Assembly: GCF_030297555.1 (NCBI RefSeq)
Contig: NZ_AP028136.1
Span: 248,001-312,000 of the forward strand
DNA from: Polynucleobacter sp. HIN5
GTDB taxonomy: Bacteria > Pseudomonadota > Gammaproteobacteria > Burkholderiales > Burkholderiaceae
Reading direction: 5' to 3'
DNA length: 64,000 bases
In this document: in pieces, positions 57,114 through 64,000 of the stretch
How the letters are laid out: each line of letters begins with the position of its first letter
Position numbering within the stretch: the stretch's first letter is position 1
Position numbers and translations under genes: made by a program
Notes under the pieces: model-generated
What the model saw: the letters and a program-made list of their open reading frames with translations, nothing else
Database searches by the model: none
What the model was told of the DNA's origin: nothing

Positions 57114-58541
57114 ATGTACAAAAAATTTGTAACAGGTGGTCTTGCAGGAGTGTTATCACAATTAATAAACCTTGCATCTAGAGTAATATTACCACCAATT
57201 TTTATTGAAAATTGGGGTACAAATACTTATGGCGACTGGTTAGTCCTAACATCTTTTGTATCATACTTGGCCCTATCTGACATTGGTGCACAACTTTATA
57301 TCGTTAATAAGTTAACGATGCATCAATCAGTTGGAAATGAGAAAGCATATAAAGAAGAGCTAAAGTCCGGGATTATTTTTTTTACCCTTTTACCCTTAAT
57401 TGCTTTTGCTGTCCTGATAGCATTCTTATATTTAACAGTTGAATCAAATAATTTATTTCACAGAATAAATAGCGATACAAATTTTTTTGCAGTAATATTT
57501 ATTCTAGGTTTAAGTTACGTAATTTCTTTACCATTAGGTATTATTTTAGGCATTTATAGATCAAAGGGATTTATATCTAAAAGTATAATGCTCTCTAATA
57601 TCGCAGCAATATCTCAGTTAATAATAACAATATACGCATTAAAAAATAACATTGAGATGATTGGCGTTGCCGTGTGTACAGTGCTACCAAATTTATTTAT
57701 TTTTTTCTATGCAATTTTAAACTTAAATAAAAATTATCCATATCTTGAAATTTACAAACTTGAAAAGCCAAATATAGAAATTATTAAAAAATCAATCAAG
57801 CCGAGCTTGCATTTTTTTAACATTCAAATATCGCAAGCGTTAAATATTCAAGGAATACTACTTGTAGTGGGTTTGATATTGGGATCAAGCCAAGTAGTAA
57901 TATTTTCTGTTATGAGAACAGTAGTAAATTCTGCTAGACAAATATTAAGTTTAATTATAAATACTTGCTGGCATGAACTTACTTACTTATATTCGACAAA
58001 AAAATATGAAGAACTGAAAACACTATTTCAACTAATATATGAGATCACGTTATTTTTAACATTATTAATTAGTGGATTATTAATAATATACGGCGAAAAA
58101 ATATTTATCCTATGGCTAGGATCTGATTTTATTTACGATCCATCATTAATGGATTTATTTTTAATATATATTGTTCAATTTATTCTATGGACTACGGCAG
58201 GGAACCTTTTAATGTCCATCAATTTACACAAAAAATACTCAAAGCTAATGTTTATCTCATCTCTTTTAAGTATTCTTTGCGCATTCTTAGGAGGAAACTT
58301 ATATGGGTTGAAAGGTGTTATCATTGGTATGATAATCGTGGATATTATATTACCTATTTGGCTTGTTCCATTATATGTAGTAAATAATTTTCCAAATTTA
58401 TCTATTAATTTTTTTATAAAAAACTTTACTATCGCTTCCATCTCAATAGCATTAATGATAATTACTCCAAAATTAATAATTTTAATTATAATTATTAATT
58501 TATTAATATTAATAATCAACACAAAAAATAGATATTTGTGA
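57114..58541 (+). CDS. Wzx-type oligosaccharide flippase (second copy)
   Basis: This 475-residue protein has about 12-14 hydrophobic helices and the N-terminal pattern LAGVLSQLINLASRVILPPI and NTYGDWLVLTSFVSYLALSD of the polysaccharide transporter family. The sequence is very different from the first Wzx (38887-40179), so it likely serves a different repeat unit. It starts with no gap after the GT4 stop, and its stop overlaps the GTG of the next gene. Confidence 0.87.
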   Translation: MYKKFVTGGLAGVLSQLINLASRVILPPIFIENWGTNTYGDWLVLTSFVSYLALSDIGAQLYIVNKLTMHQSVGNEKAYKEELKSGIIFFTLLPLIAFAVLIAFLYLTVESNNLFHRINSDTNFFAVIFILGLSYVISLPLGIILGIYRSKGFISKSIMLSNIAAISQLIITIYALKNNIEMIGVAVCTVLPNLFIFFYAILNLNKNYPYLEIYKLEKPNIEIIKKSIKPSLHFFNIQISQALNIQGILLVVGLILGSSQVVIFSVMRTVVNSARQILSLIINTCWHELTYLYSTKKYEELKTLFQLIYEITLFLTLLISGLLIIYGEKIFILWLGSDFIYDPSLMDLFLIYIVQFILWTTAGNLLMSINLHKKYSKLMFISSLLSILCAFLGGNLYGLKGVIIGMIIVDIILPIWLVPLYVVNNFPNLSINFFIKNFTIASISIALMIITPKLIILIIIINLLILIINTKNRYL

Positions 58542-59734
58542 TATTTAAGCTGAATTTATTTGTTATTTTTCTATTTTATTATATATTTTCCATATTTGGT
58601 GGGAATCTAATAATTGAAGAAACAAAACGTGCAATTCTTTTTTTTACATTACTTACACTTCTGCTTTTAATAAATTTTATAAATTTAAAAATTCCAATTA
58701 CAATTTTTACTGTTAAATTTTTCTTTAAGAATTTGTCGTTTTTTCTTTATGCATTAATAGTTGGTATTATTTCCTCTATACTAAATCTATTGAATTTATA
58801 CGATGTCTTAAAAATTACTCTGCAATATTTATTAATTCTTCTTTATGGCTTAAGTTTTTATCATATTTGTTTGCAATATAAAACATATATGCATGAATTT
58901 TTCACATATTTATTAAATTTTTCATTATTAGTAATAATTCCATCGTTTATATTATACTTTGTGGATATTTATTTTTACCCTGATACTTCATTTACCGTAA
59001 CAGCGTTTCACTTAAAAAATATTTTTGGATTGCCTGTTTTAGAAGGAATATTTAATCCTGTAAATACTATTTTTTTTGCAGCACTTGTTTTATTTACTAT
59101 CATTACAAAACCAAATCTTAAGTTTGGTTTGTATTACTTATTCCTTATAGCGATTTCCTTTGCCACTATATTTTTATCAACGAAAAGATCGGGATTGCTT
59201 TACCTTTTTGAATTATTGCTTTTTGTTTTTTTTATTCAAAATAATAAAAAACATATATATATATTTACTTTACTAGTAATTATTTTAATTTTTATTTTTT
59301 CAGTCAATTTTGATTTTTTAATTTTAGGAGGATCTTTAGAAAATAGTTTTTTTGATTCAAGAAATCATATTTTTATTTCATTGACTGACATGTTTTACGA
59401 ATCACCACTATTCGGATTTGGTTTGGGATATCACAATTTTGGATATCATAAATATTCACAATTTTCTTCTACTGATTCTACCTATGTTTCATTTTTAATT
59501 GATACTGGTGTTTTTGGTTTTATTTTTTTTATTATGTGGGTTTTCAGATTTTTATATACAACCTTTAAATTATCTATTAAAACTTCTGATTATCGATTTA
59601 TTGCTATATTAATTCTGTATTTTTCATGCGCTCTCTTTAGTGATATTATGAATAACCCATCTTCTGGTTTTATTTTGTTTATGGCTTTTTTTAGTTTTAC
59701 AACAGCTTTTTCATTTTTAAATTCTAGTAAATAG
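58538..59734 (+). CDS. Wzy-type O-antigen polymerase
   Basis: This 398-residue polytopic protein has about 10-12 helices. The long loop region has LSTKRSGLLYLFELLLFVFF and LTDMFYESPLFGFGLGYHNF, the pattern of the Wzy_C/O-antigen polymerase superfamily. GTG at 58538 overlaps the wzx stop by 4 bases. Composition is extremely AT-rich. Polymerase rather than ligase is favoured by its place next to wzx. Confidence 0.75.
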   Translation: MIFKLNLFVIFLFYYIFSIFGGNLIIEETKRAILFFTLLTLLLLINFINLKIPITIFTVKFFFKNLSFFLYALIVGIISSILNLLNLYDVLKITLQYLLILLYGLSFYHICLQYKTYMHEFFTYLLNFSLLVIIPSFILYFVDIYFYPDTSFTVTAFHLKNIFGLPVLEGIFNPVNTIFFAALVLFTIITKPNLKFGLYYLFLIAISFATIFLSTKRSGLLYLFELLLFVFFIQNNKKHIYIFTLLVIILIFIFSVNFDFLILGGSLENSFFDSRNHIFISLTDMFYESPLFGFGLGYHNFGYHKYSQFSSTDSTYVSFLIDTGVFGFIFFIMWVFRFLYTTFKLSIKTSDYRFIAILILYFSCALFSDIMNNPSSGFILFMAFFSFTTAFSFLNSSK

Positions 59735-59754
59735 TTATTTTTAAGATTTATATT

Positions 59755-60381
59755 ATGCAAAATATTATTGCTGTACATTATGGTTGTGGTTGGTGTGCCC
59801 CTTCGAATTGGCATAATTTTGACGCATCACCAACACTTCGTTTTGAGAAAATTCCATTTATAGGTAGATTTTCAAATAAGAATGCTAATAAATTTCCTCA
59901 GAATGTTAAATATGGTGACATTTGTTTTGGTTTGCCTTTTCCTGATAATTCATGTGATTATGTATATTGCTCTCACGTACTTGAGCACTTATCGTTGATG
60001 GATTTTAGAAAAGCGATTTCTAACACTCATAGTCTCCTGAAAAAAAATGGTGTTTTTCGTTTAGTTGTGCCTGATCTTGCTTTTTTAGTTAATGAGTATA
60101 TTTCTGACAAATCTGCCGATTCTTCAATCAAATTTCTTCAAAATTCCTATTTGGGACGTGTAAGAAGAAATCGCGGCTTGAAAAATTTTGTATTTGATTA
60201 TTTTGGCAATAGCAATCATTTGTGGATGTGGGATTACCCTTCCTTAGCTGAGGAGCTTAAGAAGGTTGGATTTAGTTATGTCAGAAGAGCTTTTTTCAAT
60301 GACTCTGTCCATAATATTTTTGATTCAGTGGAAGAATTTTCTCGTTGGGATAATGCTCTGGGTATTGAATGCATTAAATAA
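59755..60381 (+). CDS. SAM-dependent methyltransferase domain protein
   Basis: This 208-residue protein has VHYGCGWCAPSNWHNFDASP, then LPFPDNSCDYVYCSHVLEHL and HSLLKKNGVFRLVVPDLAFL, a Methyltransf_11-like arrangement. The SAM glycine motif is shortened, so methyl transfer is likely but not certain. It probably modifies a sugar in this cluster. Confidence 0.7.
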   Translation: MQNIIAVHYGCGWCAPSNWHNFDASPTLRFEKIPFIGRFSNKNANKFPQNVKYGDICFGLPFPDNSCDYVYCSHVLEHLSLMDFRKAISNTHSLLKKNGVFRLVVPDLAFLVNEYISDKSADSSIKFLQNSYLGRVRRNRGLKNFVFDYFGNSNHLWMWDYPSLAEELKKVGFSYVRRAFFNDSVHNIFDSVEEFSRWDNALGIECIK

Positions 60382-60399
60382 TTTTTCTATTCGGCGCAC

Positions 60400-61575
60400 A
60401 TGAAAATACTTGTTTTGGCTGTAAATATTTCACAATCTTCGGGTGGTGGTAAAACTGGTACTCTCAATATTTGTAAAGCGCTCTTAAGTAAGGGCCATGA
60501 AGTTTGTTTGTATACAACCAAGCATTCCGATAAAAATGAATTTTCCAATCGCTCTAAAATTGTAGAAGATTATGAAGGAGTCCCTACAAAATTTTTCAAT
60601 TCACAATTTGCTTTAATAGGCAATATTTTTTCTTTTGATTTATGTCTTAGTTTATTTCGTGATATTAGACATTACGATCTAGTACTTGTTCAGAGTTTGT
60701 ACCAGCTGTCATCAACTGCAGCAGCTTTTATTGCAAGATTGTATAAGGTCCCTTACATTATCAGGCCACACGGTACGTTAGATCCCGTTCTTTTTTTTCG
60801 TAGATATTCACTCTTGAAAAAGTTCTGGTTAGAACTTTTTGAAAAAAGAAATTTTAGGTTTGCTAAAGCAATTCAGTACTCATCTTTTTCGGAAATGCTT
60901 ATGACCTCTTCATTTATTCCGAACTTAGCACCTGGTATTGTTATTACAGAGGGGATCCCGGTTGAAAACATTCCTAACTCAGATTCTTTAACTTATTTTC
61001 ATAATAAATACCCCCATTTATCAGATAAACGAATTTTGCTTTTCTTGGGAAGACTTCATCAAAAGAAAGGTATCGAATTAGCTATTGAAGCATTTCTTGA
61101 ATTATCACAACAGGTCAAGAATGTTCACTTTGTAATTATTGGGCCTGGGTGTTCTGATTATGTTCAACATCTTAAGGTTATGGTTCATTCCAAAGGGCTC
61201 CAGGAAAGTATTTCATTTTTGGGTCCAGTTTCAGAAAGAATGAAGTTTTCAGCCCTAATGACTGCTGATATATTCGTTTTGCCTTCTTACGGAGAAAATT
61301 TTGGAATTGCAGTTATTGAGGCTTTAGCCTGTGGATTGCCTGTACTTATATCTGATAAGGTAGCCATTTCCCCAGAGTTACAAAAGTATGGGGTTGCAGT
61401 GGTTACAGAATGTTGCGCTAGTCAAATATCAGAAGCATTATTTACAATGCTTAATGACGAGAGTTTAAAAAAAACCATTTCCTCCCTAGGGCCTAAGATT
61501 GTTTCTAAGTATTACTCGCTTCAAGCAATGTCCGAACAAATAGATCATGCTTATCGTAAAACTTTACTTAATTAA
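60400..61575 (+). CDS. GT4 family glycosyltransferase
   Basis: This 391-residue GT-B enzyme has an N-terminal SQSSGGGKTGTLNICKALLS loop, PYIIRPHGTLDPVLFFRRYS, FLGRLHQKKGIELAIEAFLE and LPSYGENFGIAVIEALACG with the E-x7-E motif, then LPVLISDKVAISPEL. Similar to WcaI/WbuB-like transferases. It precedes an epimerase gene by 15 bases. Confidence 0.9.
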   Translation: MKILVLAVNISQSSGGGKTGTLNICKALLSKGHEVCLYTTKHSDKNEFSNRSKIVEDYEGVPTKFFNSQFALIGNIFSFDLCLSLFRDIRHYDLVLVQSLYQLSSTAAAFIARLYKVPYIIRPHGTLDPVLFFRRYSLLKKFWLELFEKRNFRFAKAIQYSSFSEMLMTSSFIPNLAPGIVITEGIPVENIPNSDSLTYFHNKYPHLSDKRILLFLGRLHQKKGIELAIEAFLELSQQVKNVHFVIIGPGCSDYVQHLKVMVHSKGLQESISFLGPVSERMKFSALMTADIFVLPSYGENFGIAVIEALACGLPVLISDKVAISPELQKYGVAVVTECCASQISEALFTMLNDESLKKTISSLGPKIVSKYYSLQAMSEQIDHAYRKTLLN

Positions 61576-61590
61576 TAATAGGAAAATCCG

Positions 61591-62547
61591 ATGATTGTTG
61601 CTGTTACTGGGTGTGCTGGATTCATTGGTAGTAACTTGGTGGATAGGTTACTAGATTTTGGGTATGTGGTCACAGGAATTGATAATTTTTCGACTGGTCA
61701 AAAACGTTTCCTTAGTCAAGCTTTGCTTAATCCCAGGTTTAAATTGATTGAGATTGATCTATTGAATTTAGATGGTCTCAAGGTAGCGCTAAAAGACTGT
61801 GAGATCGTATTCCATTTAGCTGCGAATGCAGATGTTCGCTTTGGTACTGATCATCCCCATAAAGACTTGGAACAGAATACTATTGCCACTTTTAATGTCT
61901 TAGAGGCAATTCGTAGTAATGGCATAAAAAAAATTGTTTTTTCTTCTACAGGATCTGTGTATGGTGAGTCGCCTGTGATTCCCACACCTGAAGATGGGCC
62001 ATTTCCAATTCAAACCTCATTGTATGGGGCTTCCAAAGCCGCATGTGAAGGTTTAATATCAGCATATTGTGAGGGTTTTGGAATTCAGTCTTGGATATTC
62101 AGATTCGTTTCTATTTTGGGAGAACGCTATACACATGGTCACATTTTTGATTTCTACCAAAAGCTTAAAAATAACCCCTCTTATTTGCCTGTTCTAGGAA
62201 ATGGCAAGCAACGTAAGTCATATCTTTACATTCAAGACTGTATTGATGCAATTATGTTGGCGATACAAAAATCTGGGGAAAAAGTTAATATTTTTAATTT
62301 AGGCGTCTCAGACTATGTTGAGGTGAACGACTCAATTAGTTGGATTTGTCAAGAGTTAGCTGTTAGTCCAAGACTTGACTACTCTGGCGGTGATCGTGGA
62401 TGGATTGGAGATAATCCATTTATCTTTTTAGATACAAATAAGATTCAATCATTAGGATGGAAGCCTAAGCTTGGAATACGGGAGGGTGTAATCAAAACTG
62501 TAGAATATCTACGTGCTAATGAATGGGTTTTTGTGAGCAGAAGGTAA
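61591..62547 (+). CDS. NAD-dependent epimerase/dehydratase (UDP-glucose 4-epimerase-like)
   Basis: This 318-residue extended SDR has VAVTGCAGFIGSNLVDRL, VFHLAANADVRFGTDHPH, FSSTGSVYGESPVIPTPE and SLYGASKAACEGLISAYCEG (Tyr-x3-Lys). The substrate is unclear; a UDP-hexose is likely. AGGAAAATCCG precedes the ATG as ribosome site. It overlaps the SDR after it by one base. Composition is less AT-rich than genes at 51-60 kb. Confidence 0.82.
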   Translation: MIVAVTGCAGFIGSNLVDRLLDFGYVVTGIDNFSTGQKRFLSQALLNPRFKLIEIDLLNLDGLKVALKDCEIVFHLAANADVRFGTDHPHKDLEQNTIATFNVLEAIRSNGIKKIVFSSTGSVYGESPVIPTPEDGPFPIQTSLYGASKAACEGLISAYCEGFGIQSWIFRFVSILGERYTHGHIFDFYQKLKNNPSYLPVLGNGKQRKSYLYIQDCIDAIMLAIQKSGEKVNIFNLGVSDYVEVNDSISWICQELAVSPRLDYSGGDRGWIGDNPFIFLDTNKIQSLGWKPKLGIREGVIKTVEYLRANEWVFVSRR

Positions 62548-63398
62548 TGACAAAATTTGCATTAATTACCGGCGCCTCCAAAGGATTAGGGGCGCACCTT
62601 GTTCGACGATTTTGGTTATCTGGTTATAGTTTAGTCGTTGTAGCGAGAAAAATTAGAGATATTCAACTGATATTAAAAGATCTCCCAAATCGCAGCAGTC
62701 AGAAAGTCATACCTCTAACCTGTAATTTATGTGAAAGTAGCGAGATAACCTCCTTAATAAAGGATATTCAACGAGTAATACCCGATTTAAAAGTTTTAGT
62801 AAACAATGCGGCAATTCAGGGTCCAATTGGGCCATTTACTGATATTAGTCTTCAGGACTGGTATCAAACTTTACAAGTTAATTTATTTGCACCAGTTGCG
62901 TTATCTCAAGGCCTTATTCCTTTACTCAAGAAATCTGGTGGCGCATCCATCATCAATTTGTCTGGCGGAGGTGCCGCAAGTCCTCGTGCAAATTTTAGTG
63001 CTTATGCAACTGCAAAAGCTGGTTTGGTTCGATTCAGTGAGACTATAGCTGAAGAGCTAAGGGACCAAGACATTCGAGTTAATTGCATTGCTCCTGGAGC
63101 AATGAAAACCGGAATGTTAGAAGAGGTACTAAGAAGTGGGGGTGCAGCAGGTATTCATGAAACATCTATGGCAATTAAGGTTCTTGATGGTGGCGGAGCC
63201 TCAATGGATCGAGTTGCTGATTTGGCTCTCTTTTTGGCCAGTGATTCTAGCAAAAGAATTACTGGTAAGTTAATTAGTGCTATTTGGGATAATTGGGAAC
63301 AGTGGCATCAGGACTTGGAATATCTTTCTCAGAGCGATGTTTACACTTTGCGTCGCATTATTGGTAGAGATCGTGATTTTCATTGGGGCGACAAGTGA
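62547..63398 (+). CDS. Short-chain dehydrogenase/reductase
   Basis: A start at the ATG overlapping the previous stop (TAATG) gives 283 residues; the frame extends to 62523 without support. Motifs: ITGASKGLGAHLVRRF, LVNNAAIQGPIG, INLSGGGAASPRANFSAYAT with catalytic Ser and Tyr, and AKAGLVRFSETIAEELRDQD. The C-terminal tail (SQSDVYTLRRIIGRDRDF) is typical of SDRs found beside Gfo/Idh/MocA genes in sugar clusters. Confidence 0.88.
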   Translation: MTKFALITGASKGLGAHLVRRFWLSGYSLVVVARKIRDIQLILKDLPNRSSQKVIPLTCNLCESSEITSLIKDIQRVIPDLKVLVNNAAIQGPIGPFTDISLQDWYQTLQVNLFAPVALSQGLIPLLKKSGGASIINLSGGGAASPRANFSAYATAKAGLVRFSETIAEELRDQDIRVNCIAPGAMKTGMLEEVLRSGGAAGIHETSMAIKVLDGGGASMDRVADLALFLASDSSKRITGKLISAIWDNWEQWHQDLEYLSQSDVYTLRRIIGRDRDFHWGDK

Positions 63399-64000
63399 CG
63401 GAAAAAAAAAGTGTATTTGGCATAGGTATCATTGGATGCGGATTGATAGGTCAAAAAAGAGCAAATGCATTAGGTTCTGGCGGTAAGTTAATTGCATGTG
63501 CTGATATAGCTATTGATAGAGCTAACTCACTGGCCAATCGCTTTAACGCTAAATCATTTAATGATTGGAAAGATTTAATTTCAATGAATGAGATTGATAT
63601 TGTGATCATCTCAACATTGCATGACTCTTTAGCAGAGATTACCTTGTCTGCAGTCAGTTCTGGTAAAAACGTATTAGTGGAAAAGCCTGCAGCACGAACT
63701 AGTGCTGAGCTGCAGCCAATTTTATTGGCATTACAGGAAAGTGGCGCAAAAGTTCATGTAGGCTTTAATCATCGCTACCATCGAGCACTAAGAAAGGCGA
63801 AAGAGATTGTTCTTTCTGGTGTTTTAGGTGAATTAATGTTTATACGTGCGCGCTATGGACATGGCGCTCGTTTGGGCTATGACAAAGAATGGCGTGCCGA
63901 TCCTAAATTATCAGGAGGAGGCGAGCTAATTGACCAAGGCCCCCATCTGATAGATCTCTCGCGTTGGTTTTTAGGTGACTTTTCTGAAATCGATGGTTTT
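63395..64000 (+). CDS. Gfo/Idh/MocA family oxidoreductase (C-terminus beyond the window)
   Basis: The frame begins at GTG 63395, overlapping the SDR stop by 4 bases, and is open to the window end (202 codons). GIGIIGCGLIGQKRANAL is the NAD motif, NVLVEKPAARTSAE holds the catalytic Glu-Lys-Pro, and GGGELIDQGPHLIDLSRWFL is the family active-site segment. It likely oxidises or reduces a nucleotide sugar together with the coupled SDR. Confidence 0.92.
   Translation, partial: MTEKKSVFGIGIIGCGLIGQKRANALGSGGKLIACADIAIDRANSLANRFNAKSFNDWKDLISMNEIDIVIISTLHDSLAEITLSAVSSGKNVLVEKPAARTSAELQPILLALQESGAKVHVGFNHRYHRALRKAKEIVLSGVLGELMFIRARYGHGARLGYDKEWRADPKLSGGGELIDQGPHLIDLSRWFLGDFSEIDGF

Overview
The window looks like a chromosomal segment of a betaproteobacterium of the Burkholderiales, most probably Polynucleobacter or a close relative. 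This rests on gene content and order (exbB-exbD-lpxK-UPF0434-kdsB-adk, tolQRA opposite glyA-nrdR, pyrR-pyrB, a short XseA) and on protein similarity recognised by eye. No rRNA, tRNA, CRISPR array or insertion sequence was seen.

Left third (1-18400), housekeeping and envelope. tolQ-tolR-tolA (minus; tolA runs off the left edge) diverges from glyA-nrdR. A minus-strand operon runs exbB-exbD-lpxK-UPF0434-kdsB-adk and supplies proton-driven TonB energisation and lipid A/KDO synthesis. Then come xseA, an orphan HigA-type regulator, a Fic AMP-transferase with its own large palindromic operator, murB, yajQ, xerD, plsY, a MAPEG protein, folE, a Tat-exported HiPIP behind a Fur-like box, rubrerythrin, and the pyrR-pyrB pair. 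Four antitoxin-like pieces (two HigA N-halves, one HigA HTH, one frameshifted HicB) lie in this part without toxins.

Middle (18400-50300), surface glycan island. Glycosyltransferases on both strands (GT61, GT4, DUF6492, GT2, a translationally coupled pair of fucosyltransferase-like genes including a GT10, a GT-A type) are followed by dTDP-L-rhamnose synthesis (rfbB-D-A-C), heptosyltransferase I (waaC), and GDP-L-fucose synthesis (manC, gmd, fcl, plus a second divergent gmd). Next come a GH130-like beta-propeller protein, an O-antigen ligase-like protein, galE, a Wzx flippase, a GT4, three consecutive GT9 heptosyltransferase-family genes, an inverted block (GT32, initiating sugar-phosphate transferase, EpsG/Wzy-like polymerase), Wzz and UDP-xylose synthase.

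Right part (50300-64000), a visibly much more AT-rich, all-plus-strand, tightly coupled O-antigen/capsule cluster: GT4, a CDP-tyvelose-epimerase-like SDR, GT4, GT2, methyltransferase, GT4, a second Wzx, a Wzy-type polymerase, methyltransferase, GT4, epimerase, SDR and a partial Gfo/Idh/MocA oxidoreductase running off the right edge. Base composition and gene overlaps suggest it was acquired as a block.

Together the island can make activated rhamnose, fucose, galactose/glucose epimers and xylose, build repeat units on undecaprenyl phosphate, flip, polymerise, set chain length and ligate them. The duplicated flippases and polymerases imply more than one glycan. All functions are inferred from motifs and context; no database search was run.
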